NCBI RefSeq assembly: GCF_001039355.2
Contig: NW_019775640.1
Location: 147,415 to 211,414, forward strand
Direction: 5' to 3'
Origin: Lingula anatina
Lineage: Eukaryota > Brachiopoda > Lingulata > Lingulida > Lingulidae
DNA: 64,000 nt
Shown here: piece by piece, positions 39,261 through 52,300 of the stretch
Layout: the number at the start of each line of letters is the position of its first letter
How positions within the stretch are numbered: the first letter of the stretch is position 1
Notes under the pieces: model-generated
Told to the model about the DNA's origin: nothing
What the model saw: only the letters and a program-made list of their open reading frames with translations
Databases searched by the model: none
Made by a program: the position numbers and the translations under genes

Positions 39261-40114
39261 ATGTCAGACCCCAATTCTACAGTCTTCCCAACAGAGGGAC
39301 CCACAGAACCACCGTTAACATACCAGGTTTAGTATAATTTATTAGTGTAGCTTTCACTGATCAATAACTGGGCTACTGAAACTAGCAAGACTTGCTGAAT
39401 GAATTATTTATGAGATGACACTGACAGATCACCCAGAAATTGCCAGAATGAATAAGGAATAATTCATTAATGTTTGGTTGCCAAAGCATATTTTTATTGT
39501 AATATACTACTTCTTCTATAAAATGCACTTGCTGACAAAAAATCTTTGTAAGTCAGAATTTGATTTTGGAATCAGTGCAATGGGCAGTGTGGATTGACAG
39601 GCCAATCTTACCCGTGTGTCTAACATATATTTACAAATATTTGTAACTGTATTGATACATATATTTTTCTGAGGCATTTTACCCAACAAAAACACCACAC
39701 TTTGTTCTTTATAAAGGGTGAAGTGACCAGGTCAAATCGTGTGGGAAATTTTAAAGAAAAGTAAATACTCCATATATCTAACCACCAAAAATGAATATTA
39801 TAATTCATTACACATTCATGTATTGATTCGGACTAGGACTAAGACAAAGAAACTGTAACTGTCATACAGTACCATGTGTCACGTGTTGTGGTCAGTTAAG
39901 CGATGTGTACTACTGAGTGTCACATGATTTTGGTGGTCATCTTCAACAGATAGATGTGGTCAGGGGATGTCACATGACTTTGTCACATGTATAGTGAGAT
40001 TCGCCCTGGATTATTTGTCTTCATGTTCTACTTTTTTGAAGTTTAGGGTTTCCTATGGTTGGACAACTGTATTTTATGAATTGTCAAGATGAATACAATT
40101 GAAGAATATGTATA

Positions 40115-40155
<41 letters not shown>

Positions 40156-43100
40156 AAATTTCATTGTTGCAAAGTGTTATTGAAAGACTTTACACCTGTT
40201 AAGTGTGCAAACAAAATATTCTATTCCTAGTACAGTCTGGCTTTGCATGCATGTGATAAGACATTACAAGTAAACATGTCACATGGACAGAGGGAAATGC
40301 TGTAGGGCCCATGCCTTAGGCTCATCAGGTGTCTTGTTTCCATTAATAATAAGAATTAATGTTCTTGTCTACAACACAGATACTTAGATTTGAACCTTGA
40401 AACCAGTGCACAACGAGCAATGTATTTTGGTTGCAAATTTGTTATTGTCTAATTTTTGTGAGAACAACCTATGGAAGTATTACTGCTAGAACACTGAACA
40501 TAAAGCATCATTACAGTAGCAGGATTTATCACTAACAGCATGTGAAACCAAGTTTTCTTTCAGCAAAAGCATGGGCTTTATATTTTGAACATGACCATTA
40601 AAACAGATTTTAAAAAAGAACAGGATTCTGAGTCTTACATAGTAATGTAGTTGATAAGTGCATAATACCTAACCTAAATTTTTTTTCTCATAATATGCCC
40701 TGTATATAATGTCCTGTATAAAGACAATGTATTTGACATTGTCATCTTATAATATTTATTATTACCTATAGCACCTCCCATAAAATGTTGAGCACTGGTA
40801 AATGTGTAAGTTGTTGATGTTGGAATGAAAAGAGCTCAGTATTGTGAACTTTAATGTTAATCAAGTTAGTGTTTTGATAAGCTGAAATCTTTTTAATTTG
40901 GTTTTTAATGATCTGTTGATCCAAAATGCTACAGAAGGGCGGACTGCTAAATGCCATTTTCCTCATTTTAATCTTCATATAATTTTTAAAAAACCAGTTG
41001 AATTTCAAGGAAATGAAATTGCATATGTTGGTATAGAGGCTTATGCTAAAAAAATCTTTATCTGGATAGCCATAATCCAGTGTGTCCCATGCTATCAAAA
41101 TACCATTATTCATCCATCAGTCTATGCAGATGAGATATATATTTATAATTCACTGACATTACACAACCTTAGTCCTATGTTATCCTGCCACAATATTCAT
41201 AGTAATATCAATGTCTACTCAACATACTATAGTTAAGGTTACTTTGAAAAAAAAAACATAGGACATATATTGGAAAATTATGTGAAGACTGGTGAAGGTT
41301 TAAGTGGTATGTACTTGTTTGATCCAAGATGAATGAGTTATCATCAAATAACTTTTACATAAAATATAGGTACCATAATTTTTACATAAAATAAAGCTGG
41401 GGTGGCGCTAACACTCGCCGATTTAGCCAAATTCTAAAACTTACTTAAATTGGCTAAACAAAAAGGGCTTGATTTGACTTGTTTTAGTCAAGTTATAACC
41501 ATGTGGATAAATAATTGGCAAAAATGTGGTGATTTGGCTAAGGGAAAAAAAAATTGCTAGCGCTACCCCAGTAAAGGTAACAAAAGTTTTTAACAAAATT
41601 TTTGAAAGAAAAGAAAGACATTTATTAGAGGGATTTAAGAAAAGTTAAAAGAGCTTCACCATGGTCACACTTATTGGTAAATTCTTTCTTTGTTGTTCCA
41701 GAATGTTTTGATAGGATGTCTTCTCTGCATAGGTGGAAACTTATTGATCAGTGTCTCTCTCAATGTTCAGGTAAGATCATATACTAGTACTTGATAGAAT
41801 GTTTTGTTTTACTGAAAGTTTTACTCATAATTTCTTGTAATTTTCCGGAAAAAAAGATAGGGTTTTGCAAAGTTACGTAGAATTTTTACAATTTGTAGAT
41901 CTTTTTTTTTTTCATTTATGTTACACTGCATAAGCAGGATCTGAAAGCAAGGGTTGACTGTACAAATATATGAAGGATTTAAGACCACTTCACTAAACTT
42001 TTGCATTACCCACATGCCTTGATTCTCAAAATTGATGATTTCCTGATTCCTTCTGGGGTTGTAAATTGCAAGTGATCATCTTGTCATTCAGACATCATTA
42101 TCTTTTTGTCTCTTTGTAGAAATACACTCATATGAAAAATGAGGAAAGAATCAGTCAAGAGAATGAAAGTTTTCATTACACCAAAGATCCATTATGGTGG
42201 ATTGGGATCATATTGATGGTTTTTGGAGAAATTGGGAATTTCTCTGCCTATGGATATGCTCCAGCATCCCTCGTGGCACCTCTAGGGACGACAACAGTCA
42301 TAGGTACGCTGTTATCACAACAAGCTTTGATGTCCTTGGATGACATTCAGAATTAATGGTGCCTGAATTTCGTGGTTGATGTCCCCAAGGTTGTTTTTGA
42401 AGATGTCTTGATATTTCATACTTGTGGTCTGTGCTTTTTTCATTTTATTTTATCCAGGGCTGTTGATATGAAATACTTTTTTCACTGCCATAGCCAACAC
42501 CTTATGAAGAAAGTGTATGGCTTTGTATATTTCAACCCAGTCATTAAAAGCTTTTGAAGATGTTAAGTGATTCTTAATATGTTGATTACTACTCCTTATA
42601 AAAACACAGTTACAATTTGCATGTATTAACAAAAGGTTTACAACTAAATATAATGTGGAAAAATATATCTGCCTGTTTTCAGCTAATATGTTCATAGCAG
42701 TGGTATTTCTGAAAGAAAAGTTGAGACCACAAGATTTGTTTGGTAAGTGATTCATTGTAATAAAAACTGGATATTCTCTCCTGTTTGATAAAAAAAGTGT
42801 GCACGGACATATATGCATTGAAGATTCTTTCTGATTTTTTATTTTATTTGAGAGATGAGGAATTATAGTATCATTTGTTTTAAAGTCTTTCACCTATGTT
42901 AATTTCATGGTTGGATTTGCTTGTATTTGGTTTTTTAACATATTTGGGCATGCTTATTCTATATAATTTGATAAAATTCATTTAAACGAGGTTGGTTTTC
43001 AGCACCAATATATTATTACTTCAGCATCTGTAATTTGCAGTTGCAGTAATTTTATTTTTTGCTGCTCAAGTCATTGTATTGGCTTGACTTGCACTGATAT

Positions 43101-43767
43101 TTCAATGCTTCAGGTTGTGCTCTCTCAATTGTTGGTGCTTTCCTGCTGGTCAACTTTTCTCCTAAAGTGAGTAAAAACCATTAAGCCATAAGGCTTCCAT
43201 TAATACGGACAGAATGATTTATCACTCAGCTGTTGTTTTATATATTTATATTTTATTTTATTGGACATGTTTTTAAAACTTTATACATATTATATATTGG
43301 TGTGGATGAAATATGCTGAAAATGCATCATACTTTCTTTGCTTGGATATATATGTTTGATAAAACAGTTACTAGTATACTCAGATAATGTTAATTTTTTA
43401 ATTCTAATTTTAATTAATGTATTATGACAAATCAATTTCAATGACTTTATATTCAGTGAAAATAAATGAAGGCAGTATTTGTAATATAGATTTTTGTAGC
43501 CTTTTTCAGTGAAAATATACTGGCTTGAATTACTTCAACATAAATACCTGCAGGACACGATTCATGTCACATTTCTGTGTTGTAGCTGATGATTTATATA
43601 TTTTCTTGAAAACTAAAAAGCATTTTTATGTGTTGTTTTGTGCAGCATGAGAAGGTGCTCACTGGACCAGAAATAAACGAAGCATTAAAGCAGATTGCAT
43701 TTTTGGTGTATATTGTAAGTATTTTGTTTGGAATGTCAGTTCCAAATAGTTTATCTTAATGTTCATG

Positions 43768-43798
<31 letters not shown>

Positions 43799-46705
43799 AG
43801 GCATAAGTAATAGCAGATTTCATTATTTAACATCATTGTCAGAAGTTTCTGATTTGATAATAAATGTTTTTTTTTTTTAATTTCTTGAAAAAAAGGAATT
43901 TTCATTGCTAACAAATTAAAAACTCTCTTTATTAAATTAAGTTTTAAGTTTTTAAATTTATTGAATTTAGTGTTGGTAGATGAAATTTCAATATTAAGTA
44001 AGCATGTAGCTAAGGGACACATTATTCCTGATATCTTACGTTTGTTCCTATTGTTTGTTTTAGATCATAGAGTTCCTTGCATTGATTGTGTTGTTGGTGT
44101 TACTGTACAAGTTCCAGATTGACAGTGTGTTGGTGTTCCTGTTAATCTGTGCCATGCTGGGTAAGCATCCTCTCCACTTACTGGACACAGGGTGTCTCAT
44201 ACCTGGAGAAATTAGATTTATGGCTAGCTATTCACATTCATTTCTTGGGCTATTTCTCTGCTTTTTTCTGTACTGTGAAAATTTTCGCAAAAGTAAAATG
44301 ATGTTCATATCCATCTGGTCTCTGGTAAAAAGCGTGTGTCCAGAGTGAATTTTTTTATAAAAAAAAAAAAAAAAAAGGCGTCATCACCCAGTTGCTGGAG
44401 AGTAGACAGACTGATAGTAACAAAAAAAGGAATGATTTTGTGGTATTTGTATTAAATGTATTTAGCAAAAAAGATTTTTTTGCACAATATCTAGCTAATT
44501 TGTTTTGATTAGGAAATATTGTGCACCTTGGTATAATAATCTGTTTGTATTGTATTGTTTTCAGCCTCCTTTACTGTCATCTCAGCTAAGGGAGTGTCTG
44601 GTTTAATTCATATAACATTCATGGGCTACTCCCAGTTTGATCAACCTGTTCTCTATGTGATGGTGGTAATATTAGTGGTCACAGCTATATTGCAGGTCAA
44701 GTAAGTGCTTCATTTTTATCCTTTTATTTTTTTTACTGAAATTACTCAAATCTTTGGACTTAACCCCTGTGTGTATGTGTCTGTCTGTGTGTTTAAATGA
44801 TGATCAGACATGCCTATAATTAGGATTAATATTGGGATTGATGTGTATACATTTGAAGGTTTTACTTCAGAAATCTTTTGCAAGAATAAAGTGGTGAGAA
44901 TAAATGTATGTATATAAGCATGTATGTATATGGCTGGATGTTGCTCTACTGAGTTGCCATATTGTATTTCTTCTTTTCTAGATATTTGAACAGTGCCATG
45001 AAGTTGTTTGAAGCTACAGTTGTGGTACCAACCTACTTTGCCTTTTTCACCATAAGTGCTATATTATCAGGTGAATTCTGTTTCTTTTCTTTTTTGATCT
45101 TGAAAAATATATTTCTTATATTTGTCAGCTGTAGCCTATAGCTAAAGAGATTAATGTACAGCATTCTGATAGATGTTAACCTTGGTCCTGGTCACCCAGT
45201 ATGTTCTAGCACTATGACAATTCAGAAAACAAATCACTTTCAAGAAGACTGTAATAAGTTTTCCTGTAAAGACCAAGAGAAAAAACTCTTTCTGCTGGAA
45301 TTCTGTCTTTCTTTATTGGCTTCTTAAACCAACGGGGAATACATTCACATGCAGTTTTCAATTAGTTTCCTTCTGTATAGATTTTGTGGATATGCTTTCA
45401 TCATTTCAGTTCATTATCAAAGATATCTCTTGGCATCTTGGAAAGACTTGAGATGTTCCAGATATTGATTGACGTGATATTATCTTGTTCTGTTTCTGGT
45501 CGGAGGACAGCTCCAAGATTACTAATCATGCCATTATGTCACTGCTTTCTCAGCACTATACATGTGGTCATTTTACTGCTATCTGTTCCAAAAATGATTT
45601 GCTTTGGTTATTATATAATTTGTTTTTTGTGTCGTTAAAAATTGAAGTCCTGTTACATTGTTATTTTTATCAAGAAAGTAGATCTCTACTTTCTTGTTAT
45701 AAGTAGTGCATGGTTGATTGTCAGGCATAGGTTACTTTTTTGAATCTTTTTTTATTTCAACTAAAAGATTTTGAAATTATAAAGAACTTCAGTGAAAATA
45801 AAAACAGCATTAGTTTGTTGAGTTTTATTGTGATGGATTTTTACTTTTTTTCAGGTATCGTTTTCTACAGAGAGTTTTGGGGTATGAATGGTTTGGACAT
45901 CTTTATGTTCATGTTTGGGTAAGTTAGCGACAGAAATGTTTTACAAAAAACAATAATAGTTTTGTACTAGTATAAGTGAAAAGTGTATTTTCTGAAGTTC
46001 AACCTACTATTCTCCATCAAAAGCTCTCTGAAAAAAAAAAACGGTAAAATTTCTACCAGAACAATAAAAAATGAGATGGGAAAGCATGCTTATTAGCAAC
46101 CCAAAAATGATTGATGAATATCATGTGTCACACTTTATTTGTGTTTTTTTAGGTGCACTCTATGTTTTATTGGCGTATTTTTCATCACGTCAGGAAAAGG
46201 ACCACCTCCATCTCCTAGCAATGAGCCAAAACCAAAACTGGCTGCCATACTACCAGGTGAATATAATAGCAGTTATAACTTGTTTTTTTTATTTCATATT
46301 TAAATGGTAAATATCAATGAGGATCTCAACAGTCATTAGACCATTATAACAGTTAATTTTTTTTTAAGAAAGTACTGGAAATATGAGTTGGTTATCATAA
46401 GCCCTAGCAGGCCTTACACTGGGGGATATTTTTTTTTTTTTTTTTTTTTTTACAAAATTTAAGTCTATCATAACAAGAGTAAAATCTTACTTCATGAAAA
46501 ACCTTTTTATGTAAAAAAAACTGTTGAAATGGTATCCAGTATAATTTAATTGTTTTCAGACTGGTTGTTATCCACCTACTCAAGATCAACAGTTCAGCCT
46601 AGGTCACAAGAGAGAAACCCAATCTTGAAAGATCAAAGCCCCTCAGAGGAATCTCCTGCTAAAGAAGAGATGCCAACTGACGGTTACGGAGCAGTGCATC
46701 CTTAA
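39261..46705 (+). CDS. NIPAL2: NIPA-like (DUF803) magnesium transporter family, closest to NIPAL2/NIPAL3
   Basis: Twelve exons with consistent phases: 39261-39326, 41702-41770, 42120-42303, 42683-42742, 43114-43166, 43646-43714, 44064-44160, 44565-44700, 44982-45070, 45855-45918, 46153-46256 and 46560-46705. They encode 378 residues. The short N-terminus has an NST glycosylation sequon and is followed by about nine membrane segments. Family blocks are YGYAPASLVAPLG, FLKEKLRPQDLFGC, FSPKHEKVLTG, LASFTVISAKGVSG, KYLNSAMKLFEATVVVPTY and FFTISAILSGIVFYREF. The stretch from LASFTVIS to FYREF resembles vertebrate NIPAL2 most, while HEKVLTG recalls NIPAL3, so it may predate that split. Family members move Mg2+ and other divalent cations across cell or endosomal membranes. 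The soluble tail is Ser/Glu-rich and ends GYGAVHP. The gene is head-to-head with the thioesterase; a poly(A) signal lies near 47038. Confidence 0.93.
40118..40150. repeat. Poly(T) tract of 33 bases
   Basis: A homopolymer in the first intron of the NIPA-like gene, possibly the tail of an old minus-strand retroposed sequence. I recognise no element body next to it. Confidence 0.9.
41392..41576. mobile_element. 175-bp MITE with 5-bp target duplication
   Basis: The element is 41397-41571. It starts CTGGGGTGGCGCTAACA and ends with the near-complement TTGCTAGCGCTACCCCAG. Subterminal GATTTAGCCAAATT and GATTTGGCTAAG are also inverted. It is flanked by TAAAG on both sides (41392-41396 and 41572-41576). 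No coding capacity. It lies in the first intron of the NIPA-like gene. Confidence 0.85.
43768..43799. repeat. (GAT)n microsatellite
   Basis: About ten GAT units in an intron of the NIPA-like gene. Confidence 0.9.
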
Positions 46706-49374
46706 CCAACACTTTTAATGTTAGACAACTTCCAGGATAATTGTTTTGCTATATTTGTTTCCCTTTAGGGTGCAGAATTCATCTCAGTCTCAAGTCATTT
46801 TAAGTAACTGTTCAAAACTGCACAACCTTAAGACTCCATGGCCAGTGTATTTGGTTTTCAGGGTTTATTTGGTTTTCAGAGCTTTGTATGTGATCTTTGT
46901 GTCTTGTAATTGAAGAGATTTTTATGTAACAGATATGTATCAGTGGGGCTTTTGGGTTGATATGAGCGCATTGTGATTGATAATTTAGTCAAATGGCTAC
47001 ATAATATTTTGTCTGCCTTGTAAGAGCAGTATAGTAAAATAAAGCATGCCATTATATGTAATGTATGCTGCATAATATTTTATCATGTTTAATATTTTTG
47101 TTACCTTTGCTGTATATCATTTCTTAAATTTAACATGTCTTTGCTTGTGATAATTAAGATTTGTGTCGATATATTAGTCAGTGTGCTGGGTATGATATAC
47201 TTGGGAATAACCTGTATGAAGTAGAAAACAGTATTAAAAATCTTCTTTTAACCGGAAATACCTGCTGGAAGATGGTATAGAAAATCATGTATGGTAGATG
47301 TGCAGTAAAGATCTTCTGGTACTGCATTATATGGCTCAGAGAGGTTGTGTCTAAAAACAGATAAAATGTGCTGCTGAGTACAACTAACACAGACTTTACT
47401 ACTATGCTTCAGACTGGAAAGCATTAATAAGAAATTATAAGAAAAAAGCAACTCTTTGCCATTTATATTTAGAGAAAAGTTACTCATAGCAAACAACTGT
47501 TACAGCAATATTGAACCAGCACTAATATCTCTTCAGTTTACAGACTTTTTTTACATTATTTTTGTACGAGTACTGCAAGCTTTACACTTTTTTTTCAAAT
47601 CTTTTGTACAATGAAAGAGATTAGAATGATATGTATAGGCCACAAGGCTTAGAGAAAAATGCTCACTCTACATAGGCATCAGTCATACAGAAAATGCCTT
47701 TTAAATATTCAAACTCTTGGCATATGTGCATCTATCACTCTTGCAATGTCTCTCATCTGTGTTGGGTACAACTATTATTACGCACTGCAAGTTCACTAGA
47801 CTTGATCTGCTCTCATGAACAACAGTCCTGTACAGAAAGCAGTAATGTGGAGAATCTTCTGCCACAAGTCCATGAAATAGTTTGATCAAGCTTTCGGTTG
47901 CTTTATTGGATTGTTTTAGGTATATTGGACTGTTTTAGACTTTTCAGGTTTTATCTTGTTAGATATCATATCTCTCAACTTGTAGAATCTCACCAGAATA
48001 TTTTGTATATATTTACATTATATTATTCTTTTTTGGTCAAGAACACAAGAACAAAGGATAAGTACAGTTATACGTTATTTCTGTCTTTACACCAAAAGGT
48101 TACTTGGTACCGAAGTTTTTTTCATTTTCAATCAGTTTTCATACACATTTTCATGCTGAAACTAGTATAAATTAGTTTGTTCTAGAAGCATATCAAATGC
48201 TCACATTTCTTTCCCATTTAATATACATTTTTTACCTTTTAGCTCAATGTATAGGTTGTGGAATATAGAAACTTTGTATGCATATATTAATACCGGTTAT
48301 ATTCCTGTTGACATTCCATATCTTGATGAAGACTGCTGGAAATAGTTTTAATGCAAGTTTATTAAGAACAAATAAAGTATCAATGTTGTACTAATTTCAT
48401 TTTCTTTTATTACGATTGTTGTGCTATACATTAAAAAAAAGAAATTGGGATTTTAAATAAAAAACTAGTCTGTAAATTGATACAATTTGGAACATCTAGC
48501 TGTTTAATTGGAGACTACTTTAAATTTATGCTGATAACAATGGATTACTTATCGTAACAGCCACAAATGTTCAGTAAATTTAATACATAAAACTAAAATA
48601 TATTATAAAAATTCTTATGATTACATTATTAAATCATCTAAAGCAACAGATTTATAATTTCTTAGAAATTAAACGTTTAAAGCACTGCCATTTATGATTA
48701 AACAAAAATGACAGTAAACAATTTTTTGTAAGTTGTAACTATATAAAAACATTTTATATAAAAAAAAATTTAATTGCTTCCCTTTATGTAAGCTTCCACT
48801 GTAACAGAATAATACTGACGGTTCACATTACTCAATCATGTCCAAACTAATCCCATCTTTCATTTTCTTCATGTTTGATTGCTTATCACATTCATTAAAT
48901 TTAATTAAAGAAATAGTAGATCCATGTGTACTAGTTACAACACAAGTTGTCCACTGTATGCAACATAAAAGAGTAGTGTGGAGAAAATATAATTTGCTCT
49001 TGTATGTTGCATAATGGGGATGCCGAGTAGTTGTAGTGGACATATCCCTTTAGGCTGGCGCTTCAAGCAATTAAAATACAGGTGGGTGTGTAAGCAAAAT
49101 AAAAGTGCCATTATCCTTTTGTTTGTGGGATAAATGTTTAGTATAGGTATAGATGGGATATGTGCTCTTCTTTATCTACAGTTTTATTGTTCAATCCATT
49201 CTGGCATAAGAAAATCATTTGAAGAGTCTGAATATCATTTGAAAAGGTACGGTAATAAGATTGGTGGTGTCTAAAATTTCACTAGCTCTTAGTTTATACT
49301 GCATGGGCAGTATTCAGTATCCAAATCAGCTTCATGAAATCAGTCAACAAATCAGCTTCATGAAATGCTGATAT
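46706..49374. other. Convergent 3' region between the NIPA-like gene and MCPH1
   Basis: The first part is the 3' UTR of the NIPA-like gene, with AATAAA near 47038 and another near 48369. The rest is AT-rich with no recognised gene; the open frames at 47248-47496 and 47898-48170 have no family features. Confidence 0.45.
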
Positions 49375-52300
49375 TTAAAAGGCTGGACTAGTTGATCTGC
49401 TTTGTTTCTTAGCAGTATAATCACTCAATGGCATCAGCAGGTGTGCAGTTATGGAATCTGAAATAAATGACTATGGATTAATAGCAATTAACTCGTGGCT
49501 TTTTATAGGACATATTACACATGATTTTATAAGATATTTAGAGTTAGATTAAAATTTTAATGACACCTTTAAACCACAGGTCCCATTCAGATGAGAAGAG
49601 CCTAGTGCTAGCTAGGCCACAACCTAAATATGGCGGACTTACATGAAAGGAAGGCCACTTAATCCTGTCATGGTCTATCCGCCTCTCACATGCCTCCCCA
49701 TGCATTGAATCTCAATCGGTTGAATTTAGCTGAGATTTGATTAATGTGCCCCTGCAGGGACAACGCGTGGGGAGGCGTGTGAGAGGCAGAGAGACCATTA
49801 CAGGAATAAGCAGTCTTCCTTTCATATAAGTCCGCCATATTTAGGTCACAGCCTAGCTAGCACTTGCCTCTTCGCCATCTGAATGGTCCCATACATATGA
49901 AAAAAAAAGGTTGGATGCTAAAAAAATAAAAACTCTCTCTGGCTTGGCCTTACCCAAGACCCACTGTTCTGTCACCAAAGTGGCTTCAGTTCTTCTTGCT
50001 GGTCCTACACACACTGCTGCTTTTCTAGAACATGTGGTTGTCTGGAGAAAAATTAGCTGACGATGAAATCCACCATGAAATAATTCTACTACTTCCAAAC
50101 ACAGCTCTAACAACACCTTCTAGATGTGAAAACAAAAGTTACTTAAAAGGTATGTGTTTCAGTGCTAAAAGCTTAAAAGTTAACAAATAGTTAACAAAAA
50201 TGGATTTCTGGAAGTAATTCAATTTTCCTAATGCACTTGTGATCCTTAAGCACAGTTAACTACTTGGTGGATTTAATATAATAAGGTGTGAGGGGTCTTG
50301 GCTGTATTAAAGTGTTTAACTTACCTTTCCACCACACAACTGAATTAATGAAATCAAATGCTGCTGAGATGGAGAAGTGTTTTCTGATACATAAATCTCC
50401 CCAACAGCAGAAAAAATATCTTGCTGATAAGACGGTCCCGCTGCATATCGTTCAAGTCTGCTAAACTGAAAAAAAATGTTGAGAAGTGGTTGTGAAAACA
50501 ATTATCATCATTGGCACCATCAGACAAAAACTATGGAATCACGCTTTGTGCTTTGAGTTGGACCCTGTATCCCGATATCACAGCACGGAGTATGGTTGTT
50601 AAGTCCAATACCGGAGATGACAGTCTCTGGCAGTGTGTGGACACTTAAAATATGACCCTATATACCACTTTAAAGTCCATCTTTCATATTTCACATGCCA
50701 TATCCCACAGCAGCTTTTGTATGTAACCAGAGCTACAATCTCTTACACATAAGTTATCATACATTTTCTTACCTGTGCTGCTGGAAAGAAATCATGTGCC
50801 TCAAATGGTTCTTCATCCAACCACTGACCTGCTTCAAGAGACTTGAGCACCTGAGGATAAACACTTCAAGATAAATTCAAATCTCTCTTCTTTAAATAAC
50901 AGAATAAATACCGTTTACCATTTTTTCTTCTTGCATTTTTATTTTTCATATTGTTAAAATAGTATTTGAAAGGGATCATTTACATGCACAACTCAATTCT
51001 GACAGAGCTTGTATCTGAGAAACTAATGAAAGAATATTTTCCTGTTGAAAATTGTTGCAAAAAGACAGTGTCTCACCCATTCTAGAGAAAGCACCCAGCA
51101 TCCTCTTGCAATCCCACGTAGAATATTCAGTGTCCGCCGGCTTTCACCACAGACAATGTGACTGGTACTGTCGTCAACAGTATCAAGCATATGAAAACCG
51201 CCCAGTTTCTTCACTACTGCATGTACAATCTCTTGTTCACTGAAATTGAAGTACAAACGGCTATTTATTTGATATTTATAACTAACAGAACCAATATTCA
51301 TTCTACCATCAAAGGAAAGTCATCCAATAATAATTCTACTTCTCACTTTAAATTCACTTGAATTTGTCATATACTATTAATTCAATTTCTCACTTTACAT
51401 TCACTCTAATTTGTATCTGTAAAAAACTTACCTGTTATGTAAACTTGTAGTGACCATGGATCTCCTTGGCACTGGAGATGGATTCTTAATTGAAAATTCT
51501 TTCTTTTTCCTTGTAATCTTTTTCTTAGGCTCGGACTTACTTGCGATACTTGCAATTGTATCATCACTATCTGAACTGTTCACATTTGCAGATCTGACAG
51601 CCTTTTTCAAAGACTGGGAAAGCTTTCCATGTTCAGCAAATTCATCAATGCTTCTACGGCTTTTAGCAAGTTTGGAAAATGAGTCTGAAGAGATACTACT
51701 GTTTTGACTTGATCTTAACAATGAATCTGTATTTGTGCTGTATCCAGTGTCTTGTTGGGCATGACTTGTGTTTTCCTCTCTATTCCCCACACAGACATTT
51801 TTAATGGGGACATTGCTGTCAGTGTCAGATAACTCTTCTATGCAGGACATCCCAGGGGTTCGTTTCTGTTTTGAGTCCAGATGAGCTGCTGGCCCAGACA
51901 CAGTGCCAACAGAAGACTTTTTAGGTTTTGAACGACTAGTTTCATTAGATGTTGTATCATGGTCCTCAAGAGCAGGCAAAGTGGATAAGGATCCACCACA
52001 CGACTTCCTCCTCGAAGTCTTGGGTTTTGAGGCAAGGGCTCCAGATTGTGTATCTGTGTCACAGTGTTCTGTAGAAGTGGTAGTCAAGGTGGTCAAGCAA
52101 GATTTTCTCCTAGAAACCTTAGTTTTAGTTTTTCCATCACAATCAGACTGAGGACCAGCTTCAAGGAAAGCCACAGAACCAGCCTTGTTGTCTAAGCACG
52201 ATTTTCTCCTGGAGCTCTTTGCTTTCTGTTTGCTGTCTACCTCAGATTCTGTGACCTGGGAAGTTGCAGAACTGCTCAGGATGCTCCCACATGACTTCCG

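Noticed and set aside
42450-42893. Minus-strand frame of 147 codons inside the NIPA-like gene
   Set aside because: It overlaps exon 4 of the transporter on the other strand and has no recognisable motif; the transporter exon is clearly the real coding sequence.
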